In this document: positions 40,033 to 49,008 of the stretch, piece after piece | How the letters are laid out: each line of letters opens with the position of its first letter | Position numbering within the stretch: the stretch's first letter is position 1 | Assembly: GCA_012517325.1 (NCBI GenBank) | Contig: JAAYVF010000009.1 | Coordinates: 1 to 64,000 of the forward strand | DNA length: 64,000 nucleotides | From: Myxococcales bacterium | GTDB taxonomy: Bacteria; Lernaellota; Lernaellaia; Lernaellales; Lernaellaceae | Direction of reading: 5' to 3' | The notes under the pieces: model-generated | Databases searched by the model: none | Seen by the model: only the letters and a program-made list of their open reading frames with translations | What the model was told of the DNA's origin: nothing | Made by a program: the position numbers and the translations under genes

Positions 40033-40074
40033 CGCCGGCGATCGCCTGGTGAAACGCCGGAATGGCCTGAACCG

Positions 40075-41556
40075 ATGAACCGCCCGCAAACCATCCTGGC
40101 GCTGGAAATCCTCTCCCTGGTCGCCGTGACGTTGCTCATTTACGCGCGCGGCGCGGCCGGGCCGTTCCTGTATGACGACATCGCCTTCGTCGTGGACAAC
40201 CCGGCGGCGGCCGATTTCTCGCTGGCCCTGCAAACCTTCGGTAGCCCGGCGGCGACTTCCACCCGCGATTTTCCCAAGCAGGTCTATCGCCCGCTCATCC
40301 CGCCCCTCTATGCGCTCGTGCACGCGATCGGGGGAATGAGGCCGTTTTTCTTTCATTGGCTCAATTATCTCGTTCATGCCGGCGGCGCGATTTTGCTGTT
40401 TCTGCTGCTGCTCAAGCTGACCGCCGCGCGCGACGCTTCCTTCGCCGCCGCCGTCTGGTGGGCGGTTCATCCGGCGCACGTCGAGGCGGTGCAATGGATC
40501 AGCGGGCTGGACGACGTGCTTTGCCCGCTGCTGCTCTTGCTGACCTTTTTGCTTTTCCTGTCGGGGAGACGGCTCGGCGCCGGGCTGGCGTACCTCGCGG
40601 CGCTGTTGACCAAGGAAGTCGCGGTGATGGCGCCGCCCCTGTTGTTCGTTCTGGCGTTCCGGGAGGCCGCGGGCGACGGCCGGCCGCGGGCGCGCGCGGC
40701 GGCGCTCCGCACGGTTTTCTATTTTCTGGCCGCCGGTGCTTACGTGCTGCTGCGCCAGTCGTTGATCGGCCTGCAACAGGACTCTCAATATTGGGGCCAC
40801 TCGCTGGCCGCCACGCTGCTGACGATGTCCCATTCCTTTTTGATTTACCTGCGCCTGATTTTCTTTCCGCTGTCACTGCGCATCAATTACCTGTTCGACA
40901 TCGTGCGCGGGTTTTCCCCCCTGGTCCTGGCCGCGGCGGTCGTGCTGGCGCTGCTGGCGATCGTGATGATCGCCTGCGCCCGGCGCCGGTTTCCGGTTTC
41001 TTTCGGCATCGGGTGGTTTTTCGTTTTCATGTTCCCCGCCAGCAACGTGCTGCCGATTCTGGCCCTGGTCGGCGAGCGATTCCTCTACTTGCCCCTGGCG
41101 GGCGTGGCCATGCTCATTGCCGCCGTGGGCGCCGGCCTCAAAACCCGCCGGCGCTGGTTCGCCCTGGCCTGGTGCTTGTTGATTTTCTGGCTGGCGGTCG
41201 GTTCCTATCAGCGGGTCGGGGTGTGGCTCGACGAGGAAGTTTTCTGGCGGGACATCCTGCGAAAAGAGCCGGAAATCCTGGGTTACCGCAATAGTCTGGG
41301 TTCCTATTACGCGCGGCAGGGACGGTTTGCCGAGGCCGAGGCGCTTTTTATGGAAGTGCTGCAAAAACGGCCGGCGGATTTCCTGGCGGCGGAAAATCTG
41401 GCGCTGTTGTACCTGGACACCGGCCGCCCGGCGCAATCGCTGTCGATGTACCGGCAGCTTCAGGCGTTCCGGCCGAACGAGCCGCGCTACCGGCAAGGCC
41501 TGGAAAAGGCCGAAAAGGCGCTTGCCGCCGCCGCGCCGCAAAACGCGGAGCCCTGA
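40075..41556 (+). CDS. Polytopic GT-C-type glycosyltransferase-like protein with C-terminal TPRs
   Basis: 493 residues. About ten hydrophobic helices (from ILALEILSLVAVTLLIYARG to WFALAWCLLIFWLAVGSY) precede a C-terminal TPR region (about 395-480: LGYRNSLGSYYARQGRFAEAEALFMEVLQ, AENLALLYLDTGRPAQSLSMYRQL). The first extracytoplasmic loop carries LYDDIAFVVDNP, an acidic motif like that of lipid-linked-sugar GT-C enzymes and TMTC-type proteins. This architecture is common in deltaproteobacteria and is usually assigned to glycosylation of secreted proteins or lipids. The gene follows the acyltransferase by 42 bases and ends at a strong terminator, so it is the last gene of the fab-lipid A operon. 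Confidence 0.75.
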   Translation: MNRPQTILALEILSLVAVTLLIYARGAAGPFLYDDIAFVVDNPAAADFSLALQTFGSPAATSTRDFPKQVYRPLIPPLYALVHAIGGMRPFFFHWLNYLVHAGGAILLFLLLLKLTAARDASFAAAVWWAVHPAHVEAVQWISGLDDVLCPLLLLLTFLLFLSGRRLGAGLAYLAALLTKEVAVMAPPLLFVLAFREAAGDGRPRARAAALRTVFYFLAAGAYVLLRQSLIGLQQDSQYWGHSLAATLLTMSHSFLIYLRLIFFPLSLRINYLFDIVRGFSPLVLAAAVVLALLAIVMIACARRRFPVSFGIGWFFVFMFPASNVLPILALVGERFLYLPLAGVAMLIAAVGAGLKTRRRWFALAWCLLIFWLAVGSYQRVGVWLDEEVFWRDILRKEPEILGYRNSLGSYYARQGRFAEAEALFMEVLQKRPADFLAAENLALLYLDTGRPAQSLSMYRQLQAFRPNEPRYRQGLEKAEKALAAAAPQNAEP

Positions 41557-41636
41557 ATTTTATCTGCGCGGATGAAAAAAACGGTTGGCTGATTCCGGCC
41601 GGCGCACGCAATGAAAGCGGTGACCGATCATTAAAC

Positions 41637-41666
41637 GGCGAAAGGGCGCCGGAGCGCCCTTTCGCC
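41637..41666 (+). terminator. Rho-independent terminator of the fab/lipid operon
   Basis: A perfect 13-bp stem, GGCGAAAGGGCGC / GCGCCCTTTCGCC, has a CGGA tetraloop and is followed by TGGTTTTTGTTTT. It lies 80 bases after the GT-C/TPR gene and directly before the stop of the convergent VIT/vWA gene. Confidence 0.85.
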
Positions 41667-41682
41667 TCGATGGTTTTTGTTT

Positions 41683-44082
41683 TCAGAACCGGATGTAGAA
41701 GACCAGCATCGCCTCGTGGCCGGGCGCCGCGAACTTTTCTTTCTCCAGCACTACGCGGAGCTTGCTCGCCAGGTCGGTGTTGCCGGTGTTGTCTTTCAGC
41801 ATTTCCACTTTTTTCACCTTGCCGTCGGCCCCCAGCGTCAGGCGAACCATCATTTCCTTGCCCGCCGGTTTGGCCAGGCTTTTGACGGCTTCGTAGAGCC
41901 GCTTGGCGACCTCGCCACCCAGCGCGTTGCGGTAGGGCGCTTCGTTGGCGATGCCGAGGAACGCCACCGGATCGACGACCAGGCCCTGGACGCCGCCGAC
42001 CGCCATTTCGTCGGCCGCGATGTTTTTACCGGGTCCGGGCGACGGCTTGTAGGAACGCATCGCCACGGAAGGCGAAGGGGGCGGTGGGGGCGCCATCGGG
42101 CCGTTGCTGGAGCCGGTCATCGCGCCGCTGCCGGCGCCGTACCCCTGGGCTTCCTCCAATTTGCCGAAGACGCCGTCATAGGAAACGCCCTCGGGCATTT
42201 CGACCGGCACTTGCACGGTCTGCGGCTGGCCGTTGACGTTGCGCACCTGCTCCTCGACCGCGACGAAGGAGGTGAACTGGGTCATCAGCCGGTAGTTCAA
42301 GCCCAGATCGGTGATGTCCTTTTCGAGCTGGTCTTTCGATCCGGCGTTGACCTCGAGCTGGTTCATCAACCGCTCGATGCGCATCCGCGCCCACAGCGAG
42401 GCGAGCTGGTCCGAGCCGCCCTTGGCGTTGGGCAGGTTGACGGCGTAGGAAAAGCTCTTGGCGCCCGCCGCGTCCTTGCCGGTCAAACGGATCGTCGCCG
42501 CGCCCGGCTTGGTGTAACGGCCCAGCACAACCAGCGGCTGGTCGGCGTACAGGTCGGGGATCTGTTCCGGGTACAGGTCGGTCGTCTGCAGGCCGCCCCA
42601 TTCGAGGGCCAGATCGCGCAGGACCGGCGCGTCGAGCCGCTGATGGAATTTCTCGACCACCTGTTCGGCCGGTTCGTCCTGCCGCAGGTACGAGGCGAAG
42701 CCCCGGCCTTCCTCGGCCATGCGGTCGATGAGGTAGCGGTTGACCGAACTGCCGACGCCGAAGAGGAACAGCCGCGCGTCGCCCAGGTTCTGGTGGATCT
42801 CGGCGAGGATTTCCGTTTCGTTGCCGATGTAGCCGTCGGTGGTCATCACCACGAGGCGCAGGCGCTTGGGATCGGCCGGCCAGTTGAGCGCGGCCTGGAT
42901 CGCCGGCAACATGCGCGTCCCGCTGGTCGATTCGATCTGGTCGATGAACCGCTTGGCCTGGTTGATGTTCTCGGCGGTGGCCGGCACCGGCCCGGCGGCC
43001 ATCGAGGTGATGATGTCGTTGAAGTTGAACACCTGGAAGGTGTCGTCGGCGCGCAGGCCCTTGAGGGCCCGCTTCACCACGTCTTTCGATTTGGCGAGCG
43101 GATCGCCCTGCTGGCTGCCGGACGAATCGACGACGAAGAGGATCTCGCGCGGCAGAATCTCCTGCTTCGCATATTGGCCCTTGGGGGCCAGCAGCAGCAG
43201 GAAGAAGCCCTTGCCGCCCTCGCTGTAGGTCAGCGCGCCGAACGCCGGCGCTTTGCCGCGCACGTTGTAGCGCAGGATGAAATCCTTGTTGGGAATCGCG
43301 TCGCGCGGATCGAGCTTCACCACGGCCTTGGCCGGACCCTGGTTGGCGGTGGTGATCCAGTGCGAGGTCGAACGCACGTCGGTCACCGGCACGCCGGCGT
43401 CGAGGTTGACGGTCACGCTGATGTCGTGGCCCGAGCGTTCGCCGGGTTTGAGCACCGGCGGGGTGATGCGCGAGGCGTCGGGCACCTTGTCGGTATCCGG
43501 CGCCCAGCCGCCGCCCTGCTTGCCGACGATTTTTTCTCCGGGTATGTAACGCGGCCCGACGACCATCGGAAAGACGAATTCGTACTCGCCTTTTTCGTAC
43601 TTCAGGACGGCCACGTAGCTGATGCGGATTTCGATGTTGTCGCCGGGCAGGATGTTGGCCACCGACTGCGTGAAGATGTTCGGCCGCTCCTGCTCGAGCA
43701 GCGACGCCGTCTTGCCGGCCGCCTTGGCCGCTTCGTAAATCTGCTTCGCCTCCTCGCGCTTTTTAATGACGCCCTTGATGACCCGCTGGCCGATCGTCAT
43801 CGTCATGTCGTCCACCGCCGCCTTGTGGGGCAGCGGAAAAACGTAGACGGCCTCGATCGGCTGCTTGAACGGGTTGACGAACGTTTGCGTGACGGTGACG
43901 CGCGACACGAAGCCCGCGATGTCCGCCTGCACGTCGGTGTGCTTCAGGGGCACCTCGACGACCTTCTGATCGGCCGACACCACCCGCAACTGGCCGGTGC
44001 CGATTTCTTCCTGCTCCGCCCGTGCCGCCAGCGGCAGGGCGAGAACCAACAACATCATCAGAATGACGATACGCTCCCACAT
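41683..44082 (-). CDS. Secreted VIT and von Willebrand A domain protein with TonB-like C-terminal domain
   Basis: 799 residues from the ATG at 44082 (GGGGAG 7 bases upstream), preferred over an upstream ATG at 44259 because it leaves a clean signal peptide (IVILMMLLVLALPLAARA-E). Order of domains: VIT (about 30-160; SRVTVTQTFVNPFKQPIEAV, PLPHKAAVDDMTM), vWA with MIDAS DxSxS in ILFVVDSSGSQQGDPLAKS (about 305) and VVMTTDGYIGNETE, then a beta region, a Pro/Ser-rich linker (PMAPPPPPSPSV), and a C-terminal TonB-like fold (MMVRLTLGADGKVKKVEML to MLVFYIRF). Such proteins are periplasmic or surface-bound and bind partners through metal at the MIDAS. The function in this organism is unknown. Confidence 0.82.
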   Translation of the reverse strand: MWERIVILMMLLVLALPLAARAEQEEIGTGQLRVVSADQKVVEVPLKHTDVQADIAGFVSRVTVTQTFVNPFKQPIEAVYVFPLPHKAAVDDMTMTIGQRVIKGVIKKREEAKQIYEAAKAAGKTASLLEQERPNIFTQSVANILPGDNIEIRISYVAVLKYEKGEYEFVFPMVVGPRYIPGEKIVGKQGGGWAPDTDKVPDASRITPPVLKPGERSGHDISVTVNLDAGVPVTDVRSTSHWITTANQGPAKAVVKLDPRDAIPNKDFILRYNVRGKAPAFGALTYSEGGKGFFLLLLAPKGQYAKQEILPREILFVVDSSGSQQGDPLAKSKDVVKRALKGLRADDTFQVFNFNDIITSMAAGPVPATAENINQAKRFIDQIESTSGTRMLPAIQAALNWPADPKRLRLVVMTTDGYIGNETEILAEIHQNLGDARLFLFGVGSSVNRYLIDRMAEEGRGFASYLRQDEPAEQVVEKFHQRLDAPVLRDLALEWGGLQTTDLYPEQIPDLYADQPLVVLGRYTKPGAATIRLTGKDAAGAKSFSYAVNLPNAKGGSDQLASLWARMRIERLMNQLEVNAGSKDQLEKDITDLGLNYRLMTQFTSFVAVEEQVRNVNGQPQTVQVPVEMPEGVSYDGVFGKLEEAQGYGAGSGAMTGSSNGPMAPPPPPSPSVAMRSYKPSPGPGKNIAADEMAVGGVQGLVVDPVAFLGIANEAPYRNALGGEVAKRLYEAVKSLAKPAGKEMMVRLTLGADGKVKKVEMLKDNTGNTDLASKLRVVLEKEKFAAPGHEAMLVFYIRF

Positions 44083-44229
44083 GATCGTGCTCCCCAGCGG
44101 ATTTTCAGTTGTTTCCTTGATACCACACGGCGGCCGGCCGGTCGAACAACCCGCCCCGCCGTATATTTTCCTTTGACCTTCGCGGCAGCGATTGGTTCCC
44201 CGGGCGGCGGAATGAGCGAATATCGAGGC

Positions 44230-44271
44230 GGACAATATTATGGACAACAAAATGGACAATATGCAGGATAT
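44230..44271. promoter_or_regulatory. 12-bp iterons GGACAA upstream of the Fic gene
   Basis: GGACAA begins at 44230, 44242 and 44254, exactly 12 bp apart, and a degenerate fourth copy, GGATAT, begins at 44266. The intervening bases are A/T. Regular direct repeats like these usually bind a regulator cooperatively. They lie about 95 bases before the Fic start in an AT-rich gap. No protein binding can be shown from sequence. Confidence 0.5.
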
Positions 44272-44315
44272 TTTGGCAAATTATCTGAAATGATCATCGG
44301 CTTGTATTTCATTCA

Positions 44316-44333
44316 ATTGTTTTATAAAACAAT
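44316..44333. promoter_or_regulatory. 18-bp perfect palindrome upstream of the Fic gene
   Basis: ATTGTTTTATAAAACAAT is a perfect dyad, 30 bases before the Fic ATG and just ahead of a TATAT stretch. The position suits an operator, and the gene product ends in a likely winged-helix domain, so autoregulation is possible but unproven. Confidence 0.5.
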
Positions 44334-44362
44334 GAATTACAATAGTATATGAGGTTCCTGAA

Positions 44363-45544
44363 ATGAGGAAATACGAGCGGACACATCAATGGCTTAAATT
44401 TCAAGTCAATCTTCAGGATGCCAGCCCTCGTTTGTGGCTGATGCTTGGCGAGGCGCAGTCGAAATGCGCGCATATCGCGGGCGTGCCGCTCGACCGCCCA
44501 ACGGCCGAGAAAATTCATTATCTTTATTTGGCGAAAGGCGTTTTGGCGACGACCGCCATCGAGGGAAATACCCTTTCGGAGGAGGAAGTCCGGCGGCGGA
44601 TCGAGGGATCGTTGAAATTGCCGCCGTCGAAGGAATACCTCGGGCAGGAGATCGACAACATCGTCGCGACCTGCAACCGGATTCTCGGCGAGATGCTTTC
44701 GGGAAAGGCGACGGAACTGACGGTCGACCTTCTTTGCGATTTAAATCGTTCCGTGCTGGCGAATTTGCCCTTGGAGTCGCACGTGGTTCCGGGCCGGATT
44801 CGCCAGGTCGGCGAGGAAGTGGTCGTCGGCGCTTATCGAGGCGCGCCGGGTGAAGATTGCCGGTATCTCCTGGAGCGATTGTGCGGTTTGCTCAACGACG
44901 GCAAAAAAACGGCCCCGGCCGACGAAGGCTTGGCAGCGGCGATCGTTCGCGCGATCGTGGCGCACCTTTATCTGGCCTGGATTCATCCGTTCGCCGACGG
45001 CAACGGCCGCACGGCTCGGTTGGTCGAATTCCTGATTTTGCTGGACGCCGGCATGCCGACCCCGGCGGCGCATCTCCTCAGCAATCACTACAATCAGACG
45101 CGACAGATTTATTACCGGCAATTGCACGGTGCGAGTGCCTCGGGCGGCGATATCCTGCCCTTTATCGAATACGCGGTCCGGGGTTTGGTGGACAGCCTCC
45201 AGGAACAACTCGCGACGATCCGTGACTACCAGTGGCGGGTGATCTGGCGCGATTACGTTTATCGAATTTTTCGCGACTCGGCGCACCGGGTTTCCGGCGC
45301 CGTTCGGGGGAGGGAACGCGATCTGGTTTTGGCTCTTTCCGATCAATTGGGCTTCGTTCCCTTGTCGAAAATTCCGCATCTGACGCCGGAATTGGCCGCG
45401 ACTTACGCCACGAAAACGCGTAAAACCGTCAGCCGCGACGTGAATACCGCGGTGGAACTCGGACTTTTGGAAAAAACCGCCGACGGTGTCCGCGCCCGGA
45501 CGGAAACGATTCTGGCGTTTTTGCCCGCGCGAAAAATGAAGTGA
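44363..45544 (+). CDS. Fic family protein (class II, with N-terminal inhibitory helix and C-terminal winged helix)
   Basis: 393 residues, GAGG upstream of the ATG. A Fic_N segment (about 1-105) carries the auto-inhibitory motif TTAIEGNTLSEEE (about 62-74, S/T-x3-E-G). The Fic core has the complete active-site motif HPFADGNGRTARLVEFLIL (about 210) with flap region VPGRIRQVGEEVVVGAYRG. The C-terminal 70 residues look like a winged HTH (ATYATKTRKTVSRDVNTAVELGLLEK). Fic enzymes transfer AMP or related groups to protein hydroxyls; class II members are held inactive by the Glu until relieved. The target is unknown. It is a single gene preceded by iterons and a palindrome. Confidence 0.92.
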   Translation: MRKYERTHQWLKFQVNLQDASPRLWLMLGEAQSKCAHIAGVPLDRPTAEKIHYLYLAKGVLATTAIEGNTLSEEEVRRRIEGSLKLPPSKEYLGQEIDNIVATCNRILGEMLSGKATELTVDLLCDLNRSVLANLPLESHVVPGRIRQVGEEVVVGAYRGAPGEDCRYLLERLCGLLNDGKKTAPADEGLAAAIVRAIVAHLYLAWIHPFADGNGRTARLVEFLILLDAGMPTPAAHLLSNHYNQTRQIYYRQLHGASASGGDILPFIEYAVRGLVDSLQEQLATIRDYQWRVIWRDYVYRIFRDSAHRVSGAVRGRERDLVLALSDQLGFVPLSKIPHLTPELAATYATKTRKTVSRDVNTAVELGLLEKTADGVRARTETILAFLPARKMK

Positions 45545-45573
45545 TCGCCGCACCCGCGCACCCGTGCGATAAC

Positions 45574-45603
45574 TTGACACTTTCGCGAGGCGCGTGCTAG
45601 TTT
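45574..45603 (+). promoter_or_regulatory. Sigma-70 promoter of the porin-like gene
   Basis: TTGACA (45574-45579) and TAGTTT (45598-45603) are 18 bp apart, about 100 bases before the ATG at 45704. Confidence 0.6.
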
Positions 45604-45703
45604 GCCGCTTTGATTTTGCCCTGATTTTACTTTGAGTTATCAGGCTCCCGCGAGGGAGCGGCGCGCCCGGGACGCCACGCGCGGCCCGGCGGCGGAGGAA
45701 CGC

Positions 45704-47329
45704 ATGAAAAAAACCCTGCTTTGGTTGGTGCTCGCGGCGCTGGTCGCGGCGGCTTTTCCGCCGGCGGCGACCGCCGAGGAAAGCCAGCTCGCCGCGGTGG
45801 GTTTTAATGTACACGGCTATTACCGCGTCCGTTACGACAACTACTTCGATCTTTCCTGGGCCGCCACCCAAAAGGGCGACGATTCCGACTGGTGGAGCTG
45901 GGTCGACCAGCGGATGCTGTTGCAGCCGACGCTGATCATCAGCGACCCGATCGAGATCAATTCGGAACTCGACATCCTGCATAACGTGATGTGGGGCGAC
46001 AACGCGCTGATCGAGGAGCCGGCGGTGGTCACCGAACGGCAGCCGAACGATCCGGCGTCGATCGGCCGCGTCCGCTACGGCACGATGACCTTCCGCTCCG
46101 GCAACCTGCTGACCCACTCGACCAGCGACACCGACCGCGATCTGAACGAGGTCGATCCGATCGCGGTGCGCCAGTTATACATGCGCGTCACGCTGCCGAT
46201 CGGCTATTTGAAAATCGGCCGCCAGGCCGACCAATGGGGCATGGGTGTCTACGCCAACTCCGGCTCGCCGTTCCTGCGTTTCCTGGAAACGCCGGGCGAT
46301 GTCAACGACCGCAACCACGGCTACGACGCGGACAGCGGCGACGTTTACGACCGGTTCCAGTTCGGCACGCGGGTGGCGGGCTTCTACTTCCCGTCGATCA
46401 TGTACGACCGCATCGCCGAAGACAGCTTCAAGACCGGCGACAACGACGTGCACGCCTTCACCCTGGCCAACCAGTTCCGCGACATCCGGTTCGCGGATTC
46501 GGGCGTTTTCGACGCCGGCTTCTTCATTCAGGGCCGCACCCAGCAGGCCACCTCGGCCTCGCTCTGGCTGTACGACCTGTGGCTGCGCCTGGGCTACGCC
46601 GGCTTCAAGTGGGAACTCGAAGGCCTGGGCGTGCAGGGCAAGGCGACGTTCGTCGATCGCCAGACCGTGCGCAACCTCGAGGACGAGGGCCTGCCGACCG
46701 GCGAACGCGGCGGTGAGGTCAGCATCGGCGCCTACCTCGGCGCGGCGCGCTTTTTGTACGACTCCGGCCGCTGGAGCGCGGGGCTCGAATGGGGCTTCTC
46801 CTCGCCCGAGGCCGCCAATCCGGACAACGAATTCGACGCCACGGCCGCCGACAATCTGATCGCGGCGCGGCAGGAATTGAAAAACGATCCGCAAAACGCC
46901 AACGCCCGGATCGACTTCACCAACGCGGTGATCGACAACCAGGCCGCGTTCGGCCGCCGGATCAACACCTACGCCTTCGACCCCGACTACAAGATCGACC
47001 TGATCACCTGGGATCGCCTGATGGGCGGCGCGCTGAAAAACGGCATGTACCTCAAGGCGGGCGGCTACCTGCGGCCGCTCGACGGCATGCACATCGGACT
47101 CAACGTCCTCAACAGCTACCTCAACGAATCGGGCAAGAAGCTCAACGGCAAGGACGCTTCGCACGACCTGGGTTGGGAAACCGACCTCAACTTCGCCTAC
47201 ACGTTCCACAAGCAATTCACGGCGGACACCTCGATGGGCTACATGATTCCGGGCATGTATTTCCGGGACATGTACGACGACGTCAGCAACGTCTACACCT
47301 TCCAGATCCGCACGATCGTGAATTTTTAG
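45704..47329 (+). CDS. Outer-membrane porin-like beta-barrel protein
   Basis: 541 residues from the ATG at 45704 (GGAGGA upstream). The signal peptide is MKKTLLWLVLAALVAAAFPPAATA-E. The mature protein alternates polar and aromatic/hydrophobic residues in strand-sized segments (VNVHGYYRVRYDNYFDLSW-like N-terminus, QLYMRVTLPIGYLKIGRQADQWGMGVYA, AGFFIQGRTQQ, WLRLGYAGFKWELEGLGVQG, YLKAGGYLRPLDGMHIGLNV) and ends with a terminal Phe (TFQIRTIVNF), as BamA substrates do. IGRQADQWGMG resembles alginate-export or DUF1302-like barrels. The substrate is unknown. It stands alone and is strongly expressed if the promoter and ribosome site are taken at face value. Confidence 0.75.
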   Translation: MKKTLLWLVLAALVAAAFPPAATAEESQLAAVGFNVHGYYRVRYDNYFDLSWAATQKGDDSDWWSWVDQRMLLQPTLIISDPIEINSELDILHNVMWGDNALIEEPAVVTERQPNDPASIGRVRYGTMTFRSGNLLTHSTSDTDRDLNEVDPIAVRQLYMRVTLPIGYLKIGRQADQWGMGVYANSGSPFLRFLETPGDVNDRNHGYDADSGDVYDRFQFGTRVAGFYFPSIMYDRIAEDSFKTGDNDVHAFTLANQFRDIRFADSGVFDAGFFIQGRTQQATSASLWLYDLWLRLGYAGFKWELEGLGVQGKATFVDRQTVRNLEDEGLPTGERGGEVSIGAYLGAARFLYDSGRWSAGLEWGFSSPEAANPDNEFDATAADNLIAARQELKNDPQNANARIDFTNAVIDNQAAFGRRINTYAFDPDYKIDLITWDRLMGGALKNGMYLKAGGYLRPLDGMHIGLNVLNSYLNESGKKLNGKDASHDLGWETDLNFAYTFHKQFTADTSMGYMIPGMYFRDMYDDVSNVYTFQIRTIVNF

Positions 47330-47392
47330 GCGGGAAATGACGACTGCGGGCAACCGGGGGCGCGGCCGCAGCGGCGGCCGCCCGCCGCGCGC

Positions 47393-48010
47393 CTATTCCT
47401 TCGGCTTCGCGGCGCTGCCGTCCCAGTTGACGGTCACCCACGCGTTGCCCTTCTTTTCCCAGTCGACGCGGCCCTTCCAGGTTTGCGGCGCGCCGCCCTT
47501 GTCCAGCGAGATTTCCACGTAGACCGAGCCCTTCGTGCGGCTGATGCGCGGGTAGGCGACGATCGATTTCAAGGTCATCGACTTGACCTGTTTGAGCTTG
47601 TCGGTCGAGGGGACGCTCGGATCGGCGCGCATGGCCCGCGCCTGGTCGATGTCGCCCTGGTTGATGTAATTGACGTAGTCGCTCATCGCGGCCAGCAGAT
47701 CCTCGCTGGCGGGCTTGGCCGCCGCCGCGGTTTCGGGCGTCGGCGCGACCGGATCGAAGGGTGCCGGCGTCGGCGACGAACCGCCGACCACCACCGGCTC
47801 GGGAGTCGGCGAGGCGGCGGCGACGATCACCGGCGTAGGCGAGGCCGCAGGCGGCGGCGTGGGCGTGTCGCGGTCGCCGGTGAACAGGACGTAGGTCAGG
47901 ACGCCGCAGGCGATGTAACCGGCGACCAACAGCAGATCGAACAGCCGCGTCAGCGTGGTCGTGCGGAACTGGTGCGGCGATTCGGCTTCGAACATGCTCT
48001 TGCGGCTCAT
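47393..48010 (-). CDS. Single-pass membrane protein with Pro/Thr-rich linker
   Basis: 205 residues. A cytoplasmic N-terminus (about 1-22) is followed by one membrane helix (LFDLLLVAGYIACGVLTYVLF), a long low-complexity Pro/Thr/Ala linker with three SPTP motifs (about 50-95) and a small folded domain (EDLLAAMSDYVNYINQGDID, then MTLKSIVAYPRIS and SVYVEISLDKGG..WKGRVDWEKKGNAWVTVNWDG). The fold resembles NTF2/DUF4440-like lipid or ligand modules but was not identified. The start overlaps the stop of the PP2C-like gene by four bases, so the two form a coupled pair. Confidence 0.65.
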   Translation of the reverse strand: MSRKSMFEAESPHQFRTTTLTRLFDLLLVAGYIACGVLTYVLFTGDRDTPTPPPAASPTPVIVAAASPTPEPVVVGGSSPTPAPFDPVAPTPETAAAAKPASEDLLAAMSDYVNYINQGDIDQARAMRADPSVPSTDKLKQVKSMTLKSIVAYPRISRTKGSVYVEISLDKGGAPQTWKGRVDWEKKGNAWVTVNWDGSAAKPKE

Positions 48011-49008
48011 GATGCGGCCTCGTCATCCGGCGGCGGCGCGCCGCGCTCGAGCCGGCCGGCGATCGCCGCCCCCGCCGTCGCGAGCGGGCCCGCCGGCGCG
48101 GCCAGGGCCAGGCCGCCCCAGCCGAAACCCCACCACAGAATCAGCAAAACGATGAACCACGCCGCCAGCACGCCGAGCGCCGCCAGCCGCACCTTCCACC
48201 AGAATCCGAGATCCCGCCAGGGGATCGGCGTCCAGGGGATGCGGCCGTGGGCGTGCTCGATCGTCGGCGTCGGGGTGACGGCGGCGCTGAGCTTCTGCCC
48301 TTGCGGTTGGGTGAACTTGATCATCGCCAGCGAAACGCTGGCCGGGCCGGAACGGGCGATCGCCTGGCGGACCAGGGTCTCGCCGGCTGCTTCCGGTTCG
48401 CCGTTCATCGCCTGGCGGCCGATTTCGATGTCGCTCAGGCTGCGGTAGAGGCCGTCGGTGCACAGCAGGTACGTTTCGCCCGGTTGAATGAAATGGGCGT
48501 CGGACACGTCGACCTCGATGATCGGGTACAGGCCGACCGCGCGGGTGGGGAATCCGTCATCCGGCTGATCGGGCGCGACGTGATCCTCGGTGAGCTGGTC
48601 GATGACGTAATTCCGCTGGCGGTAGGCGCGGCACCGGCCGGCGTGGGCGATGCGGACCATGCCTTCCTGATAATGCAGCAGCACGAGGCTGACGGCGGGC
48701 GTGCCGAGTTGTTGCTCGGCGGCCGCCTGGCGCAGCGCCGCGTTGGCCAGTCCGAACGCGTCGACCAACATCTTGCGCGGGCCCTGGCCGTTCCAGGCAT
48801 GATAGTGTTTGTCGACCGCGTCGACGACCAGCCGCGCCGTCCGGCCGCCCTGGCCCGAGAGGTCGTGACCGTCGGCGGCGACGAGCAGAATGCCGTGCGT
48901 GGTTTTGATCACCACGGCGCAATCCTGCCGCCGGGCCTCGCCGCCCGCTCCGGGCGCCGAGCTGACCGCGGGCTGAATCTTCAGCGTCTGGTGATCGTAC
49001 AAACTCAT
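48007..49008 (-). CDS. PP2C-like Ser/Thr protein phosphatase with C-terminal membrane anchor
   Basis: 333 residues from the ATG at 49008 (GGGGAATC upstream). A PP2C/SpoIIE-like domain occupies about 1-235: ILLVAADGHDLSGQGGRTA has the metal-binding Asp-Gly, SLVLLHYQEGMVRIAHAGRCRAYRQ the RxG strand, and TYLLCTDGLYRSLSDIEI the second Asp-Gly. A hydrophobic segment (LAALGVLAAWFIVLLILWWGFGWGGLAL) near 285 anchors it. It probably dephosphorylates Ser/Thr phosphoproteins or reads a signal from its coupled membrane partner. No kinase is in the window, but the FHA/sigma-54 regulator at 26-27.6 kb would be a logical kind of client elsewhere in the network. Confidence 0.83.
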   Translation of the reverse strand: MSLYDHQTLKIQPAVSSAPGAGGEARRQDCAVVIKTTHGILLVAADGHDLSGQGGRTARLVVDAVDKHYHAWNGQGPRKMLVDAFGLANAALRQAAAEQQLGTPAVSLVLLHYQEGMVRIAHAGRCRAYRQRNYVIDQLTEDHVAPDQPDDGFPTRAVGLYPIIEVDVSDAHFIQPGETYLLCTDGLYRSLSDIEIGRQAMNGEPEAAGETLVRQAIARSGPASVSLAMIKFTQPQGQKLSAAVTPTPTIEHAHGRIPWTPIPWRDLGFWWKVRLAALGVLAAWFIVLLILWWGFGWGGLALAAPAGPLATAGAAIAGRLERGAPPPDDEAAS

